Assembly (NCBI GenBank): GCA_000702525.1
Contig: JNIN01000001.1
Location: 1,302,001-1,366,000, forward strand
Length of the DNA stretch: 64,000 nucleotides
Origin: Lachnospiraceae bacterium AC2012
GTDB lineage: Bacteria; Bacillota; Clostridia; Lachnospirales; Lachnospiraceae
Direction: 5' to 3'
A model generated the notes under the pieces. That model did no database searches. It had not been told where the DNA came from and worked only from the letters and a program-made list of their open reading frames with translations. A program made the translations under genes and the position numbers. Shown here one piece after another: positions 53,701 to 61,174 of this stretch; the stretch's first letter is position 1, and each line of letters starts with the position of its first letter.

Positions 53701-54987
53701 CTTATTATTCGTGAAGGTACAAACCCATAGATCTCCATCAATTTCCTGCATACAACGAATACGCGTATCCCCGAGATAGGTAGCCAATTCATCTTCTACC
53801 GGACGATAAAAAGCATCCAGAACATACAGCCCCTTATCTGTTCCCACGTATAGATTTCTATTAAAGATAACGGTGGTATTCACAACTTCATCAATCTCCG
53901 ATACCCCCGTAACATCCAGGAAGTTATTGGTCACAACCTTCATAACCCCCTCACGAGAAGATGCGAACCAGAGATTGCCCTGATAGTCCTGCGTAACCAT
54001 TTCCAGCATGCTATCCATCGGCAAATTCTTCACTTCATGGAAGATATGACTGGTATCCAGATAGCCCACCACCGAATCCGAATTGATAAAGATTCTTCCG
54101 CAGGCATAGGTAATCCAATAGATATCCGTTGCCGGATCAACCGAAATCTCCTCCATCTCGGAAGCTGTCTCACCGAAGGTTCCATAATAAATGCGGTTGG
54201 AATCTGTACCAAGGAAAACCTTGCCCGGGTTCTTCGGATCTGCATAGATCGTGGAAATGTAACTGATCCCCAGTTCTGCAGCGCTATAATACGCTGTCAC
54301 ATTGCCATCTTCGATTGCGAAGACATCGCCACTCTTTGTATTGGCATAGACAACACCATTCGAATCAGAAACCATACGGATAATATACTGATTTTGAAGT
54401 CTTTCATCTTCAATATTCTTCAGGGATTGTCCTTCTTCTACATAAGAAACACCGGCTGTCGTTCCTATATAAACTCTTCCATTTAAGTCTTCTGCAAATC
54501 CACGAATCGTCGATGATTGTAATCCATCCTTGTAGGTGTAATGTACCGTTTCATCATCATCTACTTTGACAGCACCATTGTCATTTGTTCCAACCCAAAT
54601 CTGATGCTTACTGTCTTCAAAAAATACTTTCGCACTGGTCATACCGGTGGAAGCATCCATTCGCTCGAATTCGATTCCATCATAACGAAATACACCACTG
54701 TATCCACCAACCCAGATATAACCGTCGCTTGCGGAAAAAACAAAATTCGCATCCGAAGTTGGCAGACCATTATCCGAATTATAAACAACAGCAGAATAAC
54801 CGACGTCATCAAGCTGTCCCGTGACAGCATAACCGCCGCCCTCCTTGGACTCTTCTAAAGCGTCGGATTCTCCTTCATCCGAATATCCCAAAGCCTGTAT
54901 ATTCACCATATGATCCATTACGATAACGGCGAGCATTACCGCAACAAGATATATAACCCTTCTTCTTGTTCTCCCCTGTTTGTTCAT
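50731..54987 (-). CDS. Hybrid two-component sensor kinase with periplasmic-type propeller domains
   Basis: A 1418-residue kinase. Signal anchor at about 8-30; two extracellular beta-propellers of the two-component regulator type (about 60-700, with recurring NGLPTSDANFVF and GLQSSTIRGFAED-type blades); a Y_Y_Y domain; a membrane helix (about 789-812). Inside: HisKA with FLANMSHEIRTPINTIMGMD (His about 850), HATPase with LTNAVKYTEEGKV, DTGIGVREED and GTGLGLDISRQF, a receiver with ILVVDDNPMNLMVIK and LLDHMMPGLDG, and a C-terminal HPt domain with VHALKTSCRIIG. In Bacteroidetes such kinases sense glycans; in clostridia the ligand is unknown. GGAGG precedes the ATG. Confidence 0.93.
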   Translation of the reverse strand: MNKQGRTRRRVIYLVAVMLAVIVMDHMVNIQALGYSDEGESDALEESKEGGGYAVTGQLDDVGYSAVVYNSDNGLPTSDANFVFSASDGYIWVGGYSGVFRYDGIEFERMDASTGMTSAKVFFEDSKHQIWVGTNDNGAVKVDDDETVHYTYKDGLQSSTIRGFAEDLNGRVYIGTTAGVSYVEEGQSLKNIEDERLQNQYIIRMVSDSNGVVYANTKSGDVFAIEDGNVTAYYSAAELGISYISTIYADPKNPGKVFLGTDSNRIYYGTFGETASEMEEISVDPATDIYWITYACGRIFINSDSVVGYLDTSHIFHEVKNLPMDSMLEMVTQDYQGNLWFASSREGVMKVVTNNFLDVTGVSEIDEVVNTTVIFNRNLYVGTDKGLYVLDAFYRPVEDELATYLGDTRIRCMQEIDGDLWVCTFTNNKGLVCYTKDHQIISYTVENGFISDQTRCLAETSDGKILVGTNSGLAVLQNGKVVKTYGEEEGLQNRMILTVTEGDDGSIICGTDGGGIYVIKDDEVTHLSLEDGLTSDVILRVKKDEERNLYWVITSNSIEYWKDGQITEVSHFPYNNNFDIYYGSGDDVWVLSSAGIYCAKASDMISGEEFDYRLYNKTNGMTTLPTGNSFSYLDDNGNLFISGISGVNRVNIDHYFNQDSYVKVDLKYIVCDDQTIYPDEEGNYTIPAGVGRIYIYPAVLDYSMSNPTVKVFFDDVEDDGVTAKQSGLSTLEYTGFKYGQYTLHIQIVNESTGELMQDATFAVEKKPKILELRHVQVTLIVVLVLFVIFLVWRIMNSTIVRRQYDEIRMAKEEAERANSAKSRFLANMSHEIRTPINTIMGMDEMILREDATDVPKNYFLSVINYAMDIRTASDSLLNLINDILDMSKIESGKMSLVEMEYNQKDLIHELCSMIHGRALQKNLKFEIDVDEMLPTRLLGDEAKIKQIVLNLLTNAVKYTEEGKVVLKVSLEAKNGEEFLIRYEVHDTGIGVREEDIDKVFNAYERLDEEKNYGIQGTGLGLDISRQFTELMGGNIWCESVYGEGSEFIFTVTQKVIDRKPIGVYKEEDETLVGRPYVPQFIAPDAEILVVDDNPMNLMVIKNLLKSTKMLVATAESGEECLEKLRYSNFDIVLLDHMMPGLDGVETCRRIRENYPNLPVYALTANAAAGEEYYLENGFDGYLAKPIDSRLLEQVIMQHLPEEVMTIVTEEEDAEELTEIPKSKQWIYEIDSIDVEEGVKNNGSIAVFLSSLQLFWETIDGNERILKKALADEDIMLYKVKVHALKTSCRIIGDLKLSKQCELLEDAANQMDLTYIKENHRAMMEDYLAYKEKLFRIMEEEESEEDQRPEISEEELLDAYDALREVIPMMDYDSVEMILEQLKDYKLPKEEADRVFNLGRMLKSFQWDEMEELMKRGLS

Positions 54988-55002
54988 GAAAAACCTCCAA
55001 GA

Positions 55003-57132
55003 CTATCTATCCTGATACTTCTTCAGTACTTGCTTCACTTCTGGCAGCGCATCCAGAAATGCATCTACACATTTTGGATCAAACTGTGTTCCAGATCCTT
55101 CCTGTATAATTTCCAATGCCTTCTCCAATGGAAATGCCGGTTTGTATACACGTCTACTTGTAAGCGCATCAAAAACATCTGCAACCGACATAATTCTTGC
55201 AGATAAAGGTATTACTTCTCCTCTTAAACCTTCCGGATATCCTTTGCCATCCCATCTTTCATGATGATAGGCAGCCATATTTCTAGCTTCTTTCAGATAG
55301 CTTTCCCCTTCAACCGTAGCAATGGCCTTCTCCATAATCTCCTTGCCATGCGTCGTATGTGACTTCATAATCTCGTATTCTTCATCCGTCAGCTTCCCTG
55401 GTTTATTCAAAATCATATCGGAAATCATAATCTTACCGACATCATGAAGTGGCGCTGACATCACAGCATCGGAAATGAATTTCGGTGTCACTTTTTCCAG
55501 ATAATATTCATTCTTACGCAAACTCTTCGCGATAATTTCTACATAGGCAGCTGTTTTTTGAACATGCGCACCGGTATCCGAATCTCGATTTTCCACCATG
55601 TCTGCCATGGTGATAATCAGACCATTTTGCATCTTCACTGTCGCATCTGCAAAATAATTAATATCTCGCATATGATTGGATGTATCTACCGCCATACGAC
55701 AGAGGGAACGATACAACCACTCCAATTCATCATGCGTCGCAATCTCGATTTCACGGAGCTCCTTTACCGCCTGATCCATCTCCACCTGATCCTTGGAATG
55801 CGTAACAAATTCATCCGTCCAGGATGCCATCGAATTAATCGGATGCACCAGATACGTCTCCGACATCCAGATGGCAAATACAAGTATTAACGCCAGGAAT
55901 CCAGAAAAAATCATGATAACTTTTACAACAAATCGCATGAAATAACCGGAAAAATAATCCAATGTCACATCCGTACAAGCATAGGCTACGGTAATCCCCT
56001 TGGTATTCTTGATTGGCTTAAAGGAAGTTAATTTCCAGCTAAAATTCTCCGTAACAACCAGCGGTTCAATCTCGTCGCCTGCAAGAAAAGCATCCAGTTG
56101 TTCCTTCATGGATTCCGATACCACCATCTTCTCACCGGATTTAAATTCTACATCCCCATTACTATGTCCGATGACACAATAGAATCCGTCTTCTCGAGGC
56201 TTTACCACGTAGATATTCTCGATTTGAAGCGTACTTTCACAAATATCTTCAAACTGCTGTTCGACATCTGCATAATCCTTGGATGTCTCACCTTTTTTTA
56301 GGAAATTCTCCACATTATCCGTGCTGACAAACTCGGAAACGTAATTTGACATCAGAACGGCACTTTCCTCCGCTTCCATCCGCGCATTTTCAATATACTG
56401 GCTAACACTGATCCAGCCCATAATCAATGTGACGGTAACCGCAGCTGTACCAAGCATCAGTGCCATCTTAAATCGAACGGAGTACTCCCCCTCCTGCAGT
56501 GTCGCCTTGTTATTCTTAATCTCTTCCGGTGTTAACGGCCGCTGTTTCCATCCACTATCCCATAATTTTTTTACATATTCTCTTGGAATAAAATAGCCAA
56601 CGGCACAAACAATCACAGTAGCTAAACTCTTATCTACAAAATTCAGCGCGATATTCACAAATGCGGATGTCAGCACCATATTCCATCCCGTTGCGGCCGT
56701 CATGGCACTTGCCGTATCCGTTGCATAATGAAACTGGTTTTCTCCCAGCAGCGTCCACTGATACATCGTGCTGAGCCCACCACTGATTACTGCCAGCAAA
56801 GCTGGAAATAACAGCTTATACCAACGACTCTTCTCAAACAATTTTTCATGTACAAATATCGACGTAACAAAGGCAATAATTGCACTGATGGACATGTAAT
56901 AAATGGCATAGGGATTGAATAAACTACAGATAAAATTGGTGAGAACACCGACAAGAATTCCTGGGAAAAGGCCGCAAATAGCCGATACGCCAATGGTTCC
57001 AATGGTATCCAGATACAGCGGTAAATCCAGTTTGTAAACAATAAACCCCACAATCACATTTACAATGATTCCGCCAACAATGGTGTAGTTACGATATTTT
57101 TTGAACTTATCAAGCTTTCCAACTAAAAACAC
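55003..57132 (-). CDS. Membrane HD-GYP phosphodiesterase, GTG start
   Basis: Predicted cyclic-di-GMP phosphodiesterase, first gene of the signalling operon. The N-terminal half has a five- to six-helix membrane block (about 15-180) resembling the 5TM modules of LytS-type sensors, then a helix (about 225-245), an extracellular segment and another helix (about 405-425) leading through a HAMP-like linker. The C-terminal HD-GYP domain is complete: SDAVMSAPLHDVGKIMISD, AAYHHERWDGKGYPEGLRG, IMSVADVFDALTSRR. I prefer the GTG at 57130-57132 because GGGGGAGG lies 8 nt upstream; an ATG at 57162 is the alternative (719 residues). Confidence 0.88.
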   Translation of the reverse strand: MFLVGKLDKFKKYRNYTIVGGIIVNVIVGFIVYKLDLPLYLDTIGTIGVSAICGLFPGILVGVLTNFICSLFNPYAIYYMSISAIIAFVTSIFVHEKLFEKSRWYKLLFPALLAVISGGLSTMYQWTLLGENQFHYATDTASAMTAATGWNMVLTSAFVNIALNFVDKSLATVIVCAVGYFIPREYVKKLWDSGWKQRPLTPEEIKNNKATLQEGEYSVRFKMALMLGTAAVTVTLIMGWISVSQYIENARMEAEESAVLMSNYVSEFVSTDNVENFLKKGETSKDYADVEQQFEDICESTLQIENIYVVKPREDGFYCVIGHSNGDVEFKSGEKMVVSESMKEQLDAFLAGDEIEPLVVTENFSWKLTSFKPIKNTKGITVAYACTDVTLDYFSGYFMRFVVKVIMIFSGFLALILVFAIWMSETYLVHPINSMASWTDEFVTHSKDQVEMDQAVKELREIEIATHDELEWLYRSLCRMAVDTSNHMRDINYFADATVKMQNGLIITMADMVENRDSDTGAHVQKTAAYVEIIAKSLRKNEYYLEKVTPKFISDAVMSAPLHDVGKIMISDMILNKPGKLTDEEYEIMKSHTTHGKEIMEKAIATVEGESYLKEARNMAAYHHERWDGKGYPEGLRGEVIPLSARIMSVADVFDALTSRRVYKPAFPLEKALEIIQEGSGTQFDPKCVDAFLDALPEVKQVLKKYQDR

Positions 57133-57186
57133 GAATTCATCCTCCCCCATACAAAGGCTCATTCATCTCTTAAAACAAACACAAAA

Positions 57187-57232
57187 AAGGCCAAACGTAC
57201 CCTATTATTCTCTCATGAGTACGTCTGACCTT
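57187..57232 (-). terminator. Terminator-like hairpin in the HD-GYP leader
   Basis: On the minus strand, AAGGTCAGACGTAC pairs with GTACGTTTGGCCTT (12 of 14 pairs) and is followed by TTTTTT, about 50 bp before the HD-GYP start. Its 5' arm overlaps the end of a small ORF. Confidence 0.75.
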
Positions 57233-57306
57233 ATATCTCTATCTAATTTAACTAATTTAAAACATATCAAACCCCATAATGATATGTGCTTTATCTTGAT
57301 TTTCAT
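57205..57306 (-). CDS. Small leader ORF (33 codons) before the HD-GYP gene
   Basis: An ATG at 57304-57306 lies 7 nt after AAGGGGAG, a strong ribosome site, and reads 33 codons (MKIKIKHISLWG, then ICFKLVKLDRDIRSDVL, MRE) to a TAA at 57205-57207. It follows a near-consensus promoter directly. The stop falls in the loop of the terminator hairpin, so a ribosome finishing this ORF would cover its 5' arm. No homology is claimed. It could be a regulatory leader peptide or a true small membrane-active protein. Confidence 0.55.
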   Translation of the reverse strand: MKIKIKHISLWGLICFKLVKLDRDIRSDVLMRE

Positions 57307-57338
57307 ATTTAAACTCCCCTTGCAATGTGCACTTCTTT

Positions 57339-57367
57339 ATTATAATAGATGCCATTTCATTTCGCAA
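57339..57367 (-). promoter_or_regulatory. Promoter of the signalling operon leader
   Basis: TTGCGA at 57362-57367 and TATAAT at 57339-57344, spacer 17 bp, reading toward the small leader ORF and the HD-GYP gene. Confidence 0.7.
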
Positions 57368-57505
57368 TTCTGTTTCCATAGCAATACTTTTTTATTTTGC
57401 TTTATTATTCCATTTAATTCTGAATATAAGATGTTTTTGTTAATTTTCTGAAAAATAAGACACCTGATAAAACTTATACAATTTCTGAACATTTCCATTA
57501 TTTTT

Positions 57506-57574
57506 TGATAATTTGTCTAACTTTAACAAATTATCAGTTTTCTTGTTGACAGCAATGACTCTTGGGTATATTAT
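57506..57574 (+). promoter_or_regulatory. Promoter and operator-like palindrome of the candidate ncRNA
   Basis: TTGACA at 57546-57551 and TATTAT at 57569-57574 with a 17-bp spacer. An 11-bp perfect inverted repeat (TGATAATTTGT, 9-nt centre, ACAAATTATCA) lies at 57506-57536, ending 9 bp before the -35, a position typical of a regulator site. Confidence 0.75.
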
Positions 57575-57580
57575 GTAGTT

Positions 57581-58118
57581 ACACAAAAACAAGAGAGATT
57601 TTTAAAAGAAATCAAGAGAATTGATTTCACCGTACGCTGTTAAAAAATCTCGATTAGTAAAGAGAGGAAAGGAGGACAGACCGCCAGGAGTATTAGATAG
57701 CTCTTAACCAGACTAACTGGTATACGTTAGTTAAAGCTGATCCATTAACGGAAGTGGATGTTGTAAAGAAAGCATCGGATTATGGTTAATAACAAGGTTA
57801 GCGGAGAAAACACAAGTTGATACGAAGAGTACTTTATCGGGAAACAATCCTTTTAGATAACGACTATTTCAGTCGAGCGATAGAAACAAGATTAAGGATA
57901 GGAGTCGAAGGTAAACGAAGAAGTAGGTTGATGAGTGTTAAGAGTAACAGGAGAGTTGATCTCATATCATCTTTCCATAACATAACAATTGTAACGTATT
58001 AATTATTAATCATTATAATTTAGGAAAGAAACATATTAATCATGGTTGAAAAAATTGAACATTGAGAAGGGGATAGAATCTTAGGTTAAATAATAATTGT
58101 TCTATCCCCTTTCTTTTG
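57581..58118 (+). ncRNA. Candidate large structured noncoding RNA (about 0.54 kb)
   Basis: A transcription unit with a near-consensus promoter and a strong terminator but no convincing gene. Near the 5' end, GAGATTTTT (57595-57603) pairs with AAAAATCTC (57643-57651) and encloses an 8-bp hairpin GAAATCAA/TTGATTTC with a GAGAA loop. Further local stems: GACTAAC/GTTAGTT (57711-57732), ATCCA/TGGAT (57740-57759) and CGACT/AGTCG (57861-57875). The strand is purine rich with GGAAAGGAGG and GGGAAAC-like unpaired runs. Known large RNAs of similar size in Firmicutes are ROOL and OLE; I cannot confirm either from memory of their sequences, and no OLE-associated protein gene is adjacent. A 61-codon frame inside (from a TTG at 57817) looks accidental. 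Confidence 0.6.
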
Positions 58119-58120
58119 TC
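58067..58120 (+). terminator. Terminator of the candidate ncRNA
   Basis: AAGGGGATAGAA and TTCTATCCCCTT form a 12-bp stem around a 21-nt loop, followed by TCTTTTGT. The minus strand offers no uridine run, so it belongs to the plus-strand unit. Confidence 0.85.
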
Positions 58121-58130
58121 CTTTTTTATG

Positions 58131-59390
58131 CTATTCTTCTTTTCTACGCTTTTCGTCTTTCACAATCTCCAAGAAATGTTTCGCTACCGCATTCCAGCTA
58201 CACTGCGCACTCGCAATTTCCACAGAGGCAAGACTACGCGCCTCCCATTCTTTGCACGATGAATCCGATAACATCTCTCGTATCTTTAAAAGCATAGCAT
58301 CCAGGTCACTCGCCTGATAAAAAAGCAGCGGTGTCTCGCCAGCTTCATCCCGTGGTGCTGCATCCGGATTCATATTCGTAATGCAGACGGCCCCATTCAC
58401 CATCGCCGCACTCACGCGGTCATGCAATCCATCAAAAAACAGTGGATTCACATCCAGTACCATCCGGCTGTTGGCCATATAATCAAAAATCTCTTCCATC
58501 GGGCAACCCGGTAATATCGTCACATTCGGATATCTTGAGAGTTCCGTTTTCTCCCAACCTTCCCCGATTACCGTACACTCGATTACCGCTTTTGCCACGG
58601 CGAGTAGCACCTCGCGCCTCGTCTCATTTCTCTTATAGCGATCCACGGCATACAGTCGATTCATCACTTCTGGAAATGTCACTCGCACATCCTCATTGGA
58701 CGCTAACAAGTTCTGCAACGCATCCTCCATCGGTTCTGCTTCCGGATTCCAACATTCGATCAAATCCTTGGAACATTCATAATACTTCTGGTCCGAGATC
58801 GCATCCCCGGATTTCGGAGAAAGCAGATTCGCCTGTCCCCTTCCCTGTAGTTCCGCTTCAACCATCTGCGGATCCAGATACGTTCCGGTAAAGAGGAGCG
58901 GAATCTGACGTTCTTCTCTGGTTTTTCTAGATTCTATCGCGGATTTTTGTTGAGCCGGAGCCGTAACATTTCCTGCGATCGTACCGCCAAGCGGCAGATA
59001 CTCTACCGACTGCAGAGCATAATATCGCTCCATGTATTCCTTATGCTTTCGATCGATCGCGAGTGCATGGTAATCCCGAAGCGGGAATACCAGACCCGGA
59101 TGATGATAGAGCGGATGATCCAGGATATAGTTGTAAAATGGCGCATGCAAATGATCTAAAAAGCGGCTGTTATCATCCAAAATAAGATACGGCAATTTGC
59201 TATTGATATCCAGAATTGCATCATAATCATCGGAATCTAAACATGCTTGAAGCGCGTCAAGATTCGTTTCCGAAAACTCCACGCGCTCCACTTCACATAA
59301 TTTTTCGAGCTCCTTTTGGATGCAATCCAAAAAGAAGCTTCCCGAAAAATAACATAATTCTCTTGAACTAATCAATAAGATTTTCATCAT
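58131..59390 (-). CDS. CgeB-like glycosyltransferase family protein
   Basis: A 419-residue protein resembling the CgeB/DUF3880 glycosyltransferase group. N-terminal strand ILLISSRELCYFSG and the middle segment NYILDHPLYHH, HALAIDRKHKEYM, LPLGGT; in the C-terminal half EGWEKTELSRYPNVTILPG, IFDYMANSRMVLDVNP and GLHDRVSAAMVNGAVCITN, the pattern of a GT-B acceptor/donor region. CgeB modifies the spore surface in Bacillus; other members glycosylate flagellin or surface proteins. The ATG overlaps the map stop as TAATG, so translation is coupled. The substrate is unknown. Confidence 0.8.
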   Translation of the reverse strand: MMKILLISSRELCYFSGSFFLDCIQKELEKLCEVERVEFSETNLDALQACLDSDDYDAILDINSKLPYLILDDNSRFLDHLHAPFYNYILDHPLYHHPGLVFPLRDYHALAIDRKHKEYMERYYALQSVEYLPLGGTIAGNVTAPAQQKSAIESRKTREERQIPLLFTGTYLDPQMVEAELQGRGQANLLSPKSGDAISDQKYYECSKDLIECWNPEAEPMEDALQNLLASNEDVRVTFPEVMNRLYAVDRYKRNETRREVLLAVAKAVIECTVIGEGWEKTELSRYPNVTILPGCPMEEIFDYMANSRMVLDVNPLFFDGLHDRVSAAMVNGAVCITNMNPDAAPRDEAGETPLLFYQASDLDAMLLKIREMLSDSSCKEWEARSLASVEIASAQCSWNAVAKHFLEIVKDEKRRKEE

Positions 59391-60274
59391 TAATAAGAGA
59401 TAACCTCATAACCATCTTCTGTAACAAGTACCTGATATTCCCACTGTGCAGATGGCTGTCCGTCCATTGTGTATACTTCCCAGCCATTTTCCTTGTCTGT
59501 AGTAATCTGTGCCGTACCCATATTGACCATTGGTTCGATTGTGAATATCATACCAGGAACCATCAGCATATCTTCGCCGCGGTTAGAAAGGTATCCAACC
59601 CAAGGTTCCTCATGGAATTCCAATCCGATACCATGTCCACCGATTTCACGAACAACACTGTAACCATTTTCTTCCGCATGCTTATGTACAACTTCTGCCA
59701 TATCGCCAAGGAATCCCCATGGCTTTACTTCCTGTAATCCGAGGTCGCAACATTCCTTTGTTACATCCACCAGCTTCTTCCATTCCGGATCCACATCACC
59801 GATGCAGAACATACGGGAAGAATCTGAGAAGTAACCATTCAGAATGGTAGAACAGTCAACATTGATAATGTCACCTTCCTGCAGGATGACATCCTTGGAT
59901 GGGAATCCGTGACATACCTGATCATTCAAAGAGGTACATACGGAATATGGGAATCCCTCATAGTTTAATGGTGCAGGGATACCGCCCATCTTTGTTGTGA
60001 CATCATTTACAATATCATTGATTTCTGCCGTAGACATACCGGCTTTAATCTTGTCGCCGACCTCATCTAAACATGCAATATTAATCTTTGCAGATTCTTT
60101 GATTTTTGCAATCTGCTCTGGTGTCTTGATAATATCTCTGGATGGTACGATATGACCTTCTAATGCATATCGATAAATCTTCTTATCCATGTTCTCATGA
60201 CATGTTTTATATTTCTTTCCACTTCCACACCAACATGGATCATTTCTACCAATCTTAGTCTGTTTCACTGTCAT
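59390..60274 (-). CDS. map: Methionine aminopeptidase type I with N-terminal SEC-C zinc motif
   Basis: Removes the initiator Met from new proteins. The 294-residue form carries an extra N-terminal zinc motif ([18 protein letters not shown]), the same SEC-C module that ends SecA in this window, thought to bind the ribosome. The catalytic part has the metal ligands in order: INVDCSTILNGYFSDSSRMF, the His in GGHGIGLEFHEEP, FTIEPMVN and the Glu in WEYQVLVTEDG. It overlaps the preceding gene by 20 bp and the following one by 1 bp. Confidence 0.96.
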   Translation of the reverse strand: MTVKQTKIGRNDPCWCGSGKKYKTCHENMDKKIYRYALEGHIVPSRDIIKTPEQIAKIKESAKINIACLDEVGDKIKAGMSTAEINDIVNDVTTKMGGIPAPLNYEGFPYSVCTSLNDQVCHGFPSKDVILQEGDIINVDCSTILNGYFSDSSRMFCIGDVDPEWKKLVDVTKECCDLGLQEVKPWGFLGDMAEVVHKHAEENGYSVVREIGGHGIGLEFHEEPWVGYLSNRGEDMLMVPGMIFTIEPMVNMGTAQITTDKENGWEVYTMDGQPSAQWEYQVLVTEDGYEVISY

Positions 60275-61067
60275 CTTCGTTATTATTTCCTTTCAGCATG
60301 TCTAAAAATCCGCCCAGAAGCGTTCTCTTATTCTCCTTCTGTTGCTGCTGGAATTCCTCCCGCTCTTGATCTGTCATACCATTAATATAGCTGACTTTCG
60401 AGTGACTCAGAGAAACTTCACCAACATTCACACGATTCCAGACACTATCATTTTCTTCTATTGTATGGCTGGCTTCTACTAGCTGCTCGTAATCATATCC
60501 ATCCCAGTCATATTCATTGTAGGTTCTTCCGTTCTGCTCTGCAATCCAGCGCTGATACTTCTGGGCTAATGCCATCTTATCAATCGATTCATTGATTTGC
60601 TCATCGCTGACCGGCAGATTGTCCATCTGCTCATCATAGAGATCCATCCAGAAATCCGTTCGCGAATTCTCCAGATATTCCTTATCCTCTTCGGTTAGTT
60701 CCAGCCCCTTCTCTACAGCGGCATTGTAAAAAATATCATCATGTGCCGCCATACCCAGTGCTGTTTTCTTGGCATCCGCCTGGATAAAGATACCATTCAC
60801 ATGGCCATTCCAATAATCCTTCGTATTATCCGCATTATAAATCTCTGCCTGTTGTTCTACCTTGGTCTCCTCGTAAACCACGTAGAATGCGACGTCAGCA
60901 AGTGTTAAATCCCTGCCGTCCACAGTCACACAGACATCCTCCAGATGTTCTGCATAGACCAAAGTCTGCCGACTCTGCAGTCCATAATACACCCCATAGG
61001 CAGCAACTGCAAGAATTCCAACAATCAGTATAATTTTTACATATTGTTTTTTCAAAAAATTCTTCAT
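60255..61067 (-). CDS. Membrane-anchored protein before map, unknown function
   Basis: A 270-residue protein with one N-terminal membrane helix (about 10-30) and an extracellular, acidic, mostly helical body. The N-terminal segment VTVDGRDLTLADVAFYVVYEE has the look of the helical (SurA-N-like) domain that precedes foldase domains, but no PPIase domain follows. The C-terminus is Gln, Lys and Asn rich. GGGAGG precedes the ATG. It is co-transcribed with map (20-bp overlap). A folding-factor role is only a suggestion. Confidence 0.72.
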   Translation of the reverse strand: MKNFLKKQYVKIILIVGILAVAAYGVYYGLQSRQTLVYAEHLEDVCVTVDGRDLTLADVAFYVVYEETKVEQQAEIYNADNTKDYWNGHVNGIFIQADAKKTALGMAAHDDIFYNAAVEKGLELTEEDKEYLENSRTDFWMDLYDEQMDNLPVSDEQINESIDKMALAQKYQRWIAEQNGRTYNEYDWDGYDYEQLVEASHTIEENDSVWNRVNVGEVSLSHSKVSYINGMTDQEREEFQQQQKENKRTLLGGFLDMLKGNNNEDDSETD

Positions 61068-61099
61068 GCAATCCCTCCCTTTTCTCCCTCATTATAAAC

Positions 61100-61141
61100 T
61101 AAAAACGTGGGACTGACCAGTTCACTGGTTGTCCCACGTAA
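61100..61141 (-). terminator. Terminator after the NlpC/P60 gene
   Basis: ACGTGGGACAACCAGT and ACTGGTCAGTCCCACGT pair over 15 positions (one mismatch) and are followed by TTTTTAG on the minus strand. Confidence 0.9.
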
Positions 61142-61174
61142 ATATCAAGTCTCGTCCCGACTGGGATAAACTAC

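Noticed and set aside
57160-57600. Cyclic-di-GMP riboswitch in front of the HD-GYP gene
   Set aside because: The leader lacks the GEMM core motifs; a small ORF and a terminator hairpin explain what is seen.
57817-58002. A 61-codon basic ORF inside the candidate ncRNA
   Set aside because: TTG start with a poorly spaced ribosome site, no recognisable domain; the structured purine-rich context fits RNA better, though it should be kept in mind.
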